Below are positions 56,637 to 64,000 of a DNA stretch of 64,000 nt, one piece after another; position 1 is the first letter of the stretch, and every line of letters starts with the position of its first letter. Source of the stretch: Acinetobacter beijerinckii CIP 110307 (GTDB lineage: Bacteria > Pseudomonadota > Gammaproteobacteria > Pseudomonadales > Moraxellaceae); assembly GCF_000369005.1 (NCBI RefSeq), contig NZ_KB849765.1, positions 558,001 to 622,000 of the forward strand. The letters are read 5' to 3'. The notes under the pieces were generated by a model. The model was given only the letters and a program-made list of their open reading frames with translations. It ran no database searches and had not been told where the DNA came from. A program made the translations under genes and the position numbers.

Positions 56637-57095
56637 TCAGTTTGATGTATTGATGCTCAGTTGTTTAGCTTCAACCAAATGATTGGGCAAACCAAAAATA
56701 TGATCAAAAAAGTAATTATAAACAAAGGTATAGCACGGAATCAGTATCATTAAACTAAAATCAAGTAAAAACGCTTTTATTAAACTAATCTGCATCCACC
56801 ACGCGATCAATGGAATTAAAATAGTAATTAAAACCAGTTGAAATCCAATCGCATGTGCCACTCTTCTCTTAACAGTTCGTGTTTTTGAAATTTGTTGTTT
56901 TTCCCACATTTCAAAAACATAGTTATAAAAGAAATTGACCGTGACCGCGATCACAGCAATCAAAATAGATAAAGGTCCTGTATGACTCATACTGGTACCT
57001 GAAAGGATTGCTAACAGCATTGCACAGATCAAAAAACTAAAAATCTCATAGAAAAAAACATAAGTCACTCTTCTTTTTATACCTTGCATACTCAC
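56637..57095 (-). CDS. PACE-family efflux transporter (AceI-like)
   Basis: 152 residues with four membrane segments in two repeated pairs. KRRVTYVFFYEIFSFLICAM carries the conserved Glu in the first helix, and VKRRVAHAIGFQLVLITILI repeats the RRxxHAxxFE-type motif. NFFYNYVFEMWEK and YTFVYNYFFDHIFG are the PACE tandem motifs. Relatives export chlorhexidine, acriflavine or short-chain diamines. It is divergent from a LysR gene, an arrangement also known for aceI/aceR. It is a paralogue rather than AceI itself. Confidence 0.9.
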   Translation of the reverse strand: MSMQGIKRRVTYVFFYEIFSFLICAMLLAILSGTSMSHTGPLSILIAVIAVTVNFFYNYVFEMWEKQQISKTRTVKRRVAHAIGFQLVLITILIPLIAWWMQISLIKAFLLDFSLMILIPCYTFVYNYFFDHIFGLPNHLVEAKQLSINTSN

Positions 57096-57183
57096 ACTCT
57101 GAAATCAATAATCAGTGGATTTTACTCCGACATTCTGATAAAAAAAGTCAATCGTTATCAGATTTACTGACAAGAAAATAGAT

Positions 57184-58071
57184 ATGAAACTCAGCAGTGA
57201 ACAGCTTGAATTGATTCTGGAAATTATTGATCGTGGTAATTTTTCTGCAGCGGCACGTGCTCTCAATCGAGTTCCTTCCGCAGTCAGTATGGCAATCGCC
57301 AATATAGAAGCTGAATTGAATTTAAAATTATTTGATCGAAGTAAAAACCATCTGAGCCCCACTGAAATCTCACTTTCGATTGAGCCACATGCCAGACTGA
57401 TCGTAAATAAAATTCGCCAACTAGAAATGCATTTATCGGAACTTTCAACAGGTTTAGACACTAGTATTTGCATCGGTGTTGCAGCCGATTTGAATCAGAA
57501 ATTATTATTATCTGGCATTCAACAACTCACTCAGCGCTATCCATTATTAAATATTGAAATGATTTGCGCCCCGCAGCAAGAGTTAAAAGCACGTTTGCAC
57601 AATAATGAAATCGATCTCTATGTTGCTTACAGTTCATCGAATATCGATACCAATCAACGATTTCGATTATTGGGTGTTGAAAAATTTGTTGCTGCTGTTT
57701 CTCCCCAAGATGCTCAACAGCTAAAAGACAGTCATAAAAATGAACTCACGACTTTGTCTGAATTAAGACAAATTATTGTTGCGAGTAAACAATATCCCCT
57801 TTCAGATCCGCGTATCTTAGTTTCTGAGTCATATTGGTATACCGATGATTTATTTATGGCAATTAATATGGTGGAACAAGGACTGGGTTGGGGGAATTTC
57901 CCGCTTTCGGTTGTCTATGAAAATTTCAGCAAGCAGAGTTTAATTCGTTTGGAATTTAACGATACCACCAATGGACTGGATATGCCTATACATGCAATTT
58001 GGCCAAGCTATAAACCATTGAATCAAGCACTACAATTATTAATCGAACTTTGGGCAAAAAATTTTAAATAG
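57184..58071 (+). CDS. LysR-type regulator, AceR-like by position
   Basis: 295 residues. The helix-turn-helix is LELILEIIDRGNFSAAARAL and VPSAVSMAIANIEAELNLKL (about 7-55), followed by a typical effector domain. It starts 88 bases from the divergent PACE gene, so it likely activates that pump in response to a substrate. Its transcript ends at the hairpin shared with small RNA copy A. Confidence 0.9.
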   Translation: MKLSSEQLELILEIIDRGNFSAAARALNRVPSAVSMAIANIEAELNLKLFDRSKNHLSPTEISLSIEPHARLIVNKIRQLEMHLSELSTGLDTSICIGVAADLNQKLLLSGIQQLTQRYPLLNIEMICAPQQELKARLHNNEIDLYVAYSSSNIDTNQRFRLLGVEKFVAAVSPQDAQQLKDSHKNELTTLSELRQIIVASKQYPLSDPRILVSESYWYTDDLFMAINMVEQGLGWGNFPLSVVYENFSKQSLIRLEFNDTTNGLDMPIHAIWPSYKPLNQALQLLIELWAKNFK

Positions 58072-58075
58072 AAAA

Positions 58076-58205
58076 GAAAAAAGCCCGACATCCAAGTCGG
58101 GCTTTTTCGTATTCCTTTCACTAGATACAACTCCTGTCATATCTCACGTCCTGATGCATAAACTTATCATTCTTGTTTTATGTTTTGGAACATCCTGTTC
58201 CTGAT
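58076..58205 (-). ncRNA. GGA-rich small RNA, CsrB/RsmZ-like, copy A
   Basis: On the minus strand about 130 bases hold six GGA motifs. GGAAC-AGGAT-GTTCC (58187-58201) puts AGGAT in a loop. AGATATGAC-AGGA-GTTGTATCT (58123-58144) puts AGGA on a nine-pair stem. The terminator GCCCGAC / GTCGGGC (58083-58102), followed by a T-tract, has TTGGAT in its loop. A -10-like TAATAT (58212-58217) with TTTTCA 17 bases upstream sets the 5' end near 58205. ATGGGTCATTG (58240-58250, plus strand) is shared with copy B at the same distance. No ORF is evident. Confidence 0.75.
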
Positions 58206-58339
58206 GAGTTCATATTAGGTAATTTAGCACAGGTTGAAAATGGGTCATTGGCTGTAATTGCTGTAAGAAAAAACGTACATCAGCAAACCGTACCCATGTT
58301 TAAGAAATATAATAAAAATTCGTATTTAGCTAAACTGCT

Positions 58340-58465
58340 CTAATCGCCCAATACATCGCTATGATCTACTGTTTTTTCTACACCCATATAAGCATCAAAA
58401 CTTTGAGCAAATAAACAAGCTATAACGAAAGCGATCAATATCAATATTTTCTTTGTCATCATCAT
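58340..58465 (-). CDS. small secreted or membrane protein (41 residues), tentative
   Basis: ATG at 58465 (two more ATGs follow) to TAG at 58340. MMMTKKILILIAFVIACLFA is a signal peptide or membrane anchor followed by QSFDAYMGVEKTVDHSDVLG. It is upstream of small RNA copy A on the same strand and divergent from the LysR gene at 58562. The ribosome site is weak and no homologue is known to me, so it may be spurious. Confidence 0.4.
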   Translation of the reverse strand: MMMTKKILILIAFVIACLFAQSFDAYMGVEKTVDHSDVLGD

Positions 58466-58561
58466 TTTGGTTTACTCAACTCAAGAACTTATGAAAAAGA
58501 TATAAGATTTCTTTGATCTAATCTAATATAGAAAAAACACCGAATGATCTAATTTTGAGAT

Positions 58562-59473
58562 ATGTGGACATTAAAACAATTCAACTATTTAATTACCATC
58601 GTTGAAACTGGCGGTTTTATTGCAGCTTCAGAAAAATTATTTATTGCTCAATCTGCACTCAGCCGACAAATTAAAAACTTAGAAGAAGAATTAGGTTTTG
58701 ACATTTTTGATCGTTCTGAAAAGAAAATTAAACTGACCCCAGCAGGCGAAGCACTCTATAGAAGTTTAAAGACTAATATCGATCATTTAAAAAGCTCAAT
58801 TGTAAGCGCACAGAGTATTAGCCGCGGTGAAGGTCGTATTATTAAAATTGCGCACTCTAGCAGTATTGTGCTTGATCAAAATAAACTCGAAGTATTTGAA
58901 CAATTATGTGATGCAAACATGATTGATATTGAAATGAATACTTTATCTTCTGAATTACAACTCGAATATTTATTAAATGGCACAATTGACCTTGGCTTCA
59001 TCCGCCCACCAATTTATCACAATCTAAATGAAGTGAATTCAATCAGCTTATATACCGCGCCTTTGTACGTTGCGGCTCATAGCTCAGATCCTTTTTTATC
59101 TGAAAAAGAAAGTGTATCTATCCGAGAGTTAGAGCAGTTAAATTTCGTTTCTCTACCTCATAAAGGACGGGGTGGTTTAAGTTATTTGGCTGCTAATTTA
59201 TGTTTGGTCAATGGTTTTTCACCTAAAAGAACGAGAATATATTCCAGAAAAAGATCTCAACTTGAATTAGTTGCCAACGGCTTTGGGATTTGTATTGTTC
59301 CTGAAGAATTTAAAGTGATTCTCCCAAATAATGTCAAACTCATTCCAATCAAAGACGAAAATGCTTTAAGTGAAGTAAAGTTAATTTGGAAAAAAGAGCA
59401 AGATCCGGTCGTCAACCGTTGTGCAGATTCAATTCATCGTTATTACGAATCTAAGCGTGAAAAAATGAATTGA
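58562..59473 (+). CDS. LysR-type transcriptional regulator
   Basis: 303 residues. The N-terminal helix-turn-helix FNYLITIVETGGFIAASEKL and SALSRQIKNLEEELGFDIFD is followed by the substrate domain (IKIAHSSSIVLDQNKLEVFE, GTIDLGFIRPP, VANGFGICIVPEEF). The target is not evident: the divergent neighbour is only the small ORF at 58340-58465. Flanked by the two small RNA copies. Confidence 0.88.
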   Translation: MWTLKQFNYLITIVETGGFIAASEKLFIAQSALSRQIKNLEEELGFDIFDRSEKKIKLTPAGEALYRSLKTNIDHLKSSIVSAQSISRGEGRIIKIAHSSSIVLDQNKLEVFEQLCDANMIDIEMNTLSSELQLEYLLNGTIDLGFIRPPIYHNLNEVNSISLYTAPLYVAAHSSDPFLSEKESVSIRELEQLNFVSLPHKGRGGLSYLAANLCLVNGFSPKRTRIYSRKRSQLELVANGFGICIVPEEFKVILPNNVKLIPIKDENALSEVKLIWKKEQDPVVNRCADSIHRYYESKREKMN

Positions 59474-59558
59474 TTAAGTACGCTACTTTTTATCAATGCG
59501 ATAAACACTTGATCTTTAGTTGAAAACATAAGATAAATAAATAATATATATAAAAAAC

Positions 59559-59586
59559 TTGAATATTTATAAATATCATGTATAGT
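59559..59586 (+). promoter_or_regulatory. cspA promoter with long 5' leader
   Basis: TTGAAT (59559-59564), a 16-base spacer and TATAGT (59581-59586) form a good sigma-70 promoter. Transcription from about 59593 gives a leader of about 154 bases before the ATG at 59747, the size usual for cold-shock mRNA leaders. Confidence 0.65.
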
Positions 59587-59746
59587 TGAACTAACTAGAA
59601 AAAGTATCGTTTAGTTAAATCTTCTTTAAGTATCGCAGTTTTAGTCATAATCCTTCGTTTTTTTTAGATCTTAAGCTTTATTCTTTTTCGAAGTTATGTA
59701 CAGTCTTCGAATGACTGAAAATTATTAAAATTTAGTAGGATATATT

Positions 59747-59956
59747 ATGTCTAATACAGTTACTGGTACAGTAAAGTGGTTTAACGAAACTAAAGGTTTT
59801 GGTTTTATTCAACAAGAATCAGGTCCTGACGTTTTTGCTCACTTTAGCGAAATTGCTAACTCTGGCTTCAAAACATTACATGAAGGTCAACAAGTTTCTT
59901 TCAGCATCGCTCAAGGACAAAAAGGTCCAAATGCTGTAAATATTGTTGCTCTGTAA
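59747..59956 (+). CDS. cold shock protein, CspA family
   Basis: 69 residues, a single cold-shock domain. [20 protein letters not shown] holds RNP1 (KGFGFI), and DVFAHFSEI is RNP2. It binds single-stranded RNA/DNA and melts structure. AGTAGGATATATT precedes the ATG, and a strong terminator follows. Whether it is cold-induced or constitutive cannot be told from the protein, but the long leader suggests thermoregulation. Confidence 0.95.
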   Translation: MSNTVTGTVKWFNETKGFGFIQQESGPDVFAHFSEIANSGFKTLHEGQQVSFSIAQGQKGPNAVNIVAL

Positions 59957-59970
59957 TAAAGAATATGTGT

Positions 59971-59999
59971 AAAAAAAGCACTATATAGTGCTTTTTTTT
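59971..59999 (+). terminator. rho-independent terminator of the cold shock gene
   Basis: AAAAAAAGCACTAT / ATAGTGCTTTTTTTT form a perfect stem ending in T8. Confidence 0.93.
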
Positions 60000-60064
60000 C
60001 GTCTAAGAATTGAATTTTTCATTTTTAGCTTTAATCAAATAATTATATAAAAGTTGGTATAACA

Positions 60065-60292
60065 TTGAATCAAACTAATAATCTTATTGCAAAATCAATT
60101 AACGGAACTGAAATCTTAGTTTCACTTGTGCCTTTAAACAAAATGCAAAGTACTCGTGATGGATTTAAATCAATTGAAGTGGGTAAGCGAGTATTACTTC
60201 AATCAGGTGTTGAAGTTGACTTAAATCTGGATGGTCGTACTTTTTATACTGCGTTAAATCAGTTATTTAAGTTAAATTATAAAGTCGCTTAA
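60065..60292 (+). CDS. small hypothetical protein, probable TTG start
   Basis: 75 residues. No ATG is available between the upstream in-frame stop (60032) and conserved-looking sequence, so TTG at 60065 is the only reasonable start. NNLIAKSINGTEILVSLVPL, DGFKSIEVGKRVLLQSGVEV and LDGRTFYTALNQLF read as a small alpha/beta protein. No family is recognised. It lies just after the cold shock gene and ends near small RNA copy B. Confidence 0.5.
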   Translation: MNQTNNLIAKSINGTEILVSLVPLNKMQSTRDGFKSIEVGKRVLLQSGVEVDLNLDGRTFYTALNQLFKLNYKVA

Positions 60293-60344
60293 TTTTTCAA
60301 ATTTTATCAATCGAATTAATTGTAAAAAATGAATAATCTAAAGA

Positions 60345-60472
60345 GAAAAAGCCCGACATCCTGTCGGGCTTTTTCGTATTCCTTTCACTAGATACAACTC
60401 CTGTCATATCTCACATCCTGATGCGTAAACTTATAATTCTTGTTTTATGTTTTGGAACTTCCTGTTCCTGAT
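60345..60472 (-). ncRNA. GGA-rich small RNA, CsrB/RsmZ-like, copy B
   Basis: Minus-strand homologue of copy A, with six GGA motifs. GGAAC-AGGAA-GTTCC (60454-60468) and AGATATGAC-AGGA-GTTGTATCT (60390-60411) keep both hairpins. The terminator GCCCGAC-AGGAT-GTCGGGC (60351-60369) plus T-tract has AGGAT in its loop, a closer CsrA target than copy A. A -10-like TATGAT (60479-60484) with TATTCA 17 bases upstream, and ATGGGTCATTG at 60507-60517 (plus strand), are at the same spacing as in copy A. The remaining bases to 60722 show only the promoter of the next gene. Confidence 0.75.
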
Positions 60473-60722
60473 GAATTGATCATAGGTGATTTAATTAAAT
60501 CTGAATATGGGTCATTGACTGGAATTGGTGTAGGAAAAAGCGCACATGATATAAATATTTAGCAAATCACACCCAAATTCCGCATAATCGATCTTTTTAT
60601 TTGTTTAACGTTATAATTATTGAATTTCACTTATGTACCACTATGTTAATTTTAGAAAATACTTTTTTTTAAATATACTATGACTATATATTAAAATTTC
60701 ATAATAATACTGAGACGAATTA

Positions 60723-61474
60723 ATGAAAAAAATTATCATATCTCTTGCTTTTGGATTAGCAAGTGTAAATTCATGGAGCATATGCGCTTACAATCTTGAT
60801 GCAACACAAGCTGATTTACAATCTCAATTAAGTGAAAGATTTCCTTCAGTGACAGGGAGTGAAGTTTCTTATAGTACTACACTTACTAATAAAATATATT
60901 CAGCTATGAGCAAATCAATCTACAATAATCTAGTTACTTCAGCAGGTGATTCAATACACTAAATGGTGATAAAGAATTAGCAACAAATGGAATACAAGCT
61001 TTTGAGTTTAAATTTAAACTTCCACAAATTTTAGATAACAAAACTATGCTAAATATTTTTCCAATTATTGTGGGAGGGAAAATGCTAAATGGAGAAAATA
61101 TTAACTTTATGATTTCATATCAAAAATTAGGTTCAGTAAACTCTTTTTATCTAACACTAACATCACCAAATAATGTAGGTCAAACAACGACTTTACCTAT
61201 CCAAACTACATCTGATGGATATCAATATTTAGGAATTTATTTAAATCAAAATTCAAACCAAATCGGGGTAATTTTTAACGGAATTAATAAAGGATATATT
61301 GATAATTACCCCTCAAAATTGAAAAATATATTTTTCACAATAAATTCAAATTACACTGATATGACGAATCAAGATATAGGAAAAAATGTCGAAATTAAAC
61401 TAATTACTGATTCAAGTCAGATTTCACAAACTTACCCTACAAGTACAACTGATATTTGTGGAATAAATATTTAA
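60723..61474 (+). pseudogene. frameshifted secreted-protein gene
   Basis: The first frame (60723-60962) encodes a signal peptide (MKKIIISLAFGLASVNSWS) and about 60 further residues, then stops after AGDSIH. The sense continues in another frame as LNGDKELATNGIQAFEFKFK to 61474. A one-base change near 60950 separates the two. The restored product would have about 250 residues, be beta-rich, and end TSTTDICGINI. It is AT-rich and no family is recognised. A sequencing error cannot be excluded. Confidence 0.65.
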
Positions 61475-61530
61475 TTCTTATCCATAAAAATAGTTCATTT
61501 AACATAATACACCTTATGTGAAATATATAA

Positions 61531-61553
61531 AAAAGCCCCTATCAAGGGCTTTT
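61531..61553. terminator. bidirectional rho-independent terminator
   Basis: AAAAGCCC / GGGCTTTT pair around a seven-base loop between the convergent frameshifted gene and psd. Confidence 0.85.
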
Positions 61554-61566
61554 GTAATTTTATTAA

Positions 61567-62418
61567 TTACACTGAATGACCTAACCGCTCACCCATCACC
61601 ACAGTTGAATTGGCTTTAAATTGTTCTTCCCACACCATTTTATCTTTTTCAAATAAAACCACAGCAGTTGAGCCTAAATAAAAACGACCTAATTCAGCAC
61701 CTTTATCTAACTGCATTTGGTGATGTTGTAATTCAACTTTACCTGATGGCTTCACTTTACCTGTCGCAACAGTTTCAATCCCCGCCACAATCATTGCACC
61801 GACTAAAACCACCGCCATACGACCAAGTTCGGTATCAAACAAACACACCATACGTTCATTACGCGCAAATAAACCTGGTACATTTTCAGCCGTGGTTTGG
61901 TTGACTGAAAATAACTCACCTGGGATATACAACGTTTCAGTCAATGTACCTGCAAATGGCATATGTACACGATGATAGTCTTTTGGTGACAAATAAACTG
62001 TCGCAAACTCACCATCAATAAATGGTTTCGCCAGTTGTGGATCACCAACCAATTTCTCTACAGAAAAACTTTGACCTTTGGCTTGGAAAATATCACCCGC
62101 TTCAATCTTACCAAGCTGAGAAATTGCGCCATCCGCAGGACACACAATACTATCTGCACGTTCATCCACACCACGCACACCTTGTTTTAATGCACGGGTG
62201 AAAAATTCATTAAATGATTTATATTGATTTGGATTGGCTTGTTCAGCAATGCTCATATCAATGCCGTATTTTGCTTTGAATGCTTGAATCACAGCAGTTT
62301 TCACCAAAACGTTTTCACTTGCTGCAACTTTGCCAATGACACGGCTCAGTTGATGTTGCGGTACTAAATTTTGTGCTTTGATAAAAAATTGTTTTTTTAA
62401 ATCTGCTGAAAAACTCAA
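61567..62418 (-). CDS. psd: phosphatidylserine decarboxylase proenzyme
   Basis: 283 residues. Converts phosphatidylserine to phosphatidylethanolamine at the inner membrane using a pyruvoyl group made by self-cleavage. The cleavage motif [10 protein letters not shown] is near the C-terminus, with the Ser giving the pyruvoyl. [21 protein letters not shown] and [17 protein letters not shown] (catalytic Asp/His) are present. Its start overlaps the sulfurtransferase stop by four bases, so the two are translationally coupled. Confidence 0.96.
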   Translation of the reverse strand: MSFSADLKKQFFIKAQNLVPQHQLSRVIGKVAASENVLVKTAVIQAFKAKYGIDMSIAEQANPNQYKSFNEFFTRALKQGVRGVDERADSIVCPADGAISQLGKIEAGDIFQAKGQSFSVEKLVGDPQLAKPFIDGEFATVYLSPKDYHRVHMPFAGTLTETLYIPGELFSVNQTTAENVPGLFARNERMVCLFDTELGRMAVVLVGAMIVAGIETVATGKVKPSGKVELQHHQMQLDKGAELGRFYLGSTAVVLFEKDKMVWEEQFKANSTVVMGERLGHSV

Positions 62419-63263
62419 GATGGTGACTCCCCTGAAATAATAGGACTATCGAGGCGATTGCCCCATTCACTCCACGCACCATCGTAGGCTCTGACTTGCC
62501 AATTGAGCAATCTTGCCAAAATATACGCTAAACCTGAACGATGATGTGACTGGCAGTACACCACGACAGGTTGTTGTAAATTAAAGCCTAATTGCTCTAA
62601 ACGTTGCTGAGTGCGTTCAAGCGGGTGTAATTTTAGATGATTTTCACGGTTTAGGGCAGTACTCCACTCAAAATGCAGTGCATTTGGAATGTGACCGCCG
62701 CGTCGCGCTGCTAATCGCAAGCCTGTATATTCTTCATTGGTTCGACAATCCCACAGTTGAATCTTCTGTTCTTGGACTTGCTCGAGTAGCTCATCATATT
62801 CAATTCGATGTTTTTGAACTGCATCAAGATTAACTTTCACCAGTTCCGTAACAGGGCTGAAACGTTCGACCTCAGCACTGGTCGGAAGCCCTGCACCCAA
62901 CCATGCATGAATACCACCGTTAATGACACTGGTGCGCTCAAAACCTAGGCAATGCAAATTCCAAATCAAACGTCCAGCCCAAGCTCCACCTTCATCGTCA
63001 TAGACCACGACATGGTGCAGAGATGAAATATTTAATTTCTCAATCAGGATTTTTAAACCCTCGATTTCAGGCAATACACCATTGGCTTGTTCATTTTGAG
63101 CAACGAGATATTTGGGTTGTAAATGTATCGCATGTGGAATATGCAGTTGTTCATAAACCGAAGCGCGACTTAAATCAACAACACGAATCAATTCATGTCC
63201 TAAATAAGGCACAAGCTGTTCAGGTTCAATCAGTAAACCCAGTTTAAAATCAGTGTCAGTCAT
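62415..63263 (-). CDS. thiosulfate/3-mercaptopyruvate sulfurtransferase (two rhodanese domains)
   Basis: 282 residues with two rhodanese domains (about 10-140 inactive, 155-280 active). The active-site Cys is in [58 protein letters not shown] and [11 protein letters not shown] are typical. The CQSHHRSG loop lies between the usual thiosulfate and mercaptopyruvate types, so substrate preference is uncertain. Paired with psd in one operon. Confidence 0.9.
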   Translation of the reverse strand: MTDTDFKLGLLIEPEQLVPYLGHELIRVVDLSRASVYEQLHIPHAIHLQPKYLVAQNEQANGVLPEIEGLKILIEKLNISSLHHVVVYDDEGGAWAGRLIWNLHCLGFERTSVINGGIHAWLGAGLPTSAEVERFSPVTELVKVNLDAVQKHRIEYDELLEQVQEQKIQLWDCRTNEEYTGLRLAARRGGHIPNALHFEWSTALNRENHLKLHPLERTQQRLEQLGFNLQQPVVVYCQSHHRSGLAYILARLLNWQVRAYDGAWSEWGNRLDSPIISGESPS

Positions 63264-63438
63264 TGTTATGGAATCTTGTGATCACAGCATTGTGATTGAT
63301 TTTAACATAGCTCACTTTTTATCTTTGTCTGATTTTTTGCATTCATTTAGCAGAAAATGAGATATACCATCTGATGAATATCCATAATGCTTCTGAGATT
63401 TAATATAACCTATCACATGAAATTGGATACTCGAAAAC

Positions 63439-63562
63439 TTCATCCACAACCTGCTAAATATCTACAAGATATTGTTTCTGCGAAATATAAAATAGAATAA
63501 GGAAATGAACAGGTTTTGTGGATGACAATGGTTTTGCCTACTTTTCCCAAAAGAAAAGTAGG
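63439..63562 (+). repeat. two-hairpin structured repeat, copy 2
   Basis: TCATCCACAACCTG (63440-63453) pairs with CAGGTTTTGTGGATGA (63510-63525, two-base bulge). CCTACTTTTC (63537-63546) pairs with GAAAAGTAGG (63553-63562) around CCAAAA. The core AGATATTGTTTCTGCGAAA is identical to copy 1 at 21776-21900, while the stems differ by paired changes. It lies in the 376-base gap between pncB and the sulfurtransferase gene; the rest of that gap is featureless. Confidence 0.8.
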
Positions 63563-63639
63563 TCGAACATAAGGTTGTATCTAATATTTAAAAAAAGCCC
63601 AGTAAGATACCGCCATCACCATCCTCTAAACTCGTTTGC

Positions 63640-64000
63640 TTAGACACTAACTTCAATCTCAAACACTTGTCTTAAATACGCCAAGAACGTTTCATTATCT
63701 GTCATGGTTTTTCCAGAACTATCGGAAATTTTTGCCACCGATTGACCATTACATTCCACCAATTTCAACACGATATTCAGTGGTGTTTGTCCCATATCAT
63801 TGGTTAGATTCGTCCCGATACCAAAACTCACTTGGAAGCGATCTTTAAAATATTGATGTAATAACCATGCTTTCTCTAAATTTAGACCATCACTAAAGGT
63901 CAGCATTTTAGTCTTGGTATCAATCTTTAATTTACGATAATGCGCATAAGCCTTATCTCCCCATTCATATGGGTCACCACTATCATGTCTTAAACCATCA
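63640..64000 (-). CDS. pncB: nicotinate phosphoribosyltransferase, C-terminal part
   Basis: The frame is open to the window edge, so the N-terminus is missing. [40 protein letters not shown] and [14 protein letters not shown] are conserved PncB motifs of the PRPP-binding region. It ends [12 protein letters not shown]. Converts nicotinate and PRPP to nicotinate mononucleotide in NAD salvage. An internal ATG at 63906 is not the start. Confidence 0.95.
   Translation of the reverse strand, partial: DGLRHDSGDPYEWGDKAYAHYRKLKIDTKTKMLTFSDGLNLEKAWLLHQYFKDRFQVSFGIGTNLTNDMGQTPLNIVLKLVECNGQSVAKISDSSGKTMTDNETFLAYLRQVFEIEVSV

Noticed and set aside
58083..58102. Reading the GCCCGAC hairpin only as the terminator of the LysR gene
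   Set aside because: It works in both directions, but the GGA in its minus-strand loop and the GGA hairpins upstream on that strand, conserved in the second copy, make the minus-strand RNA the better explanation.
1..64000. CRISPR arrays, tRNA or rRNA genes, prophage or insertion sequences
   Set aside because: No regularly spaced repeats, cloverleaf sequences, rRNA segments, integrase, transposase or phage structural genes were seen in either strand.

Overview
The window is chromosomal DNA from a gammaproteobacterium, almost certainly Acinetobacter. This rests on the murG-murC pair, pyrE beside a Crc/exonuclease III gene, the yqiA-parE pair, a urtABCDE urea transporter, a PACE-family efflux gene with a divergent LysR regulator, a phoB-phoR pair, and the low GC content with many TTA/CAA/AAA codons. 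I cannot name the species. No rRNA, tRNA, CRISPR array, prophage or complete insertion sequence is visible. Both end genes run off the window: murC at the left and the pncB N-terminus at the right. Layout: 1-3.1 kb cell wall (murC, murG) and gshB. 3.3-7.5 kb a peroxidase and divergent OhrR-like regulator, DUF3565, a GNAT enzyme, an SDR lacking its catalytic Tyr, and a DUF389 membrane protein. 7.5-9.9 kb pyrE, crc/exoIII and an ArsC-like reductase, with a GGA-rich small RNA candidate between the last two. 9.9-21.7 kb DUF2147, an esterase, a diguanylate cyclase, an ABC exporter, a GST with dsbD, outer-membrane and ankyrin proteins, a ribosome-hibernation factor and a Tsx-type channel with an NtrC-like and sigma-54-like promoter region. 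22.0-27.6 kb the urea ABC transporter, also preceded by a sigma-54-like promoter. 27.9-33.6 kb a MATE pump, parE, yqiA and a lipase-like hydrolase. 33.7-43.4 kb an AT-rich type VI secretion island on the minus strand: vgrG, a multidomain peptidoglycan-hydrolase effector, an LprI-like lipoprotein, then a decaying row of lipoprotein genes. 43.5-56.6 kb dsbB, gshA, several conserved genes, an aminotransferase, a second MATE pump, an SDR/TetR pair and phoBR. 56.6-64 kb PACE/LysR, a second LysR gene, cspA, two copies of another GGA-rich small RNA on the minus strand, a frameshifted secreted-protein gene, psd, a sulfurtransferase and pncB. The most interesting signals are these. (1) Three GGA-rich small RNA candidates built like CsrB/RsmZ sponges: AGGA or AGGAT in hairpin loops, and in the terminator loop in all but one degenerate case. 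Two of them are diverged copies of one gene 2.3 kb apart. (2) The vgrG cassette, whose predicted effector appears to carry an M15-type peptidase domain and a SleB-like wall hydrolase domain in one chain, translationally coupled to a putative immunity lipoprotein and followed by broken paralogues. (3) A two-hairpin repeat present at 21.8 and 63.5 kb, whose stems differ by several compensatory base-pair changes, so the structure is under selection. (4) Probable nitrogen-control promoters ahead of both the Tsx-type channel and urtA.
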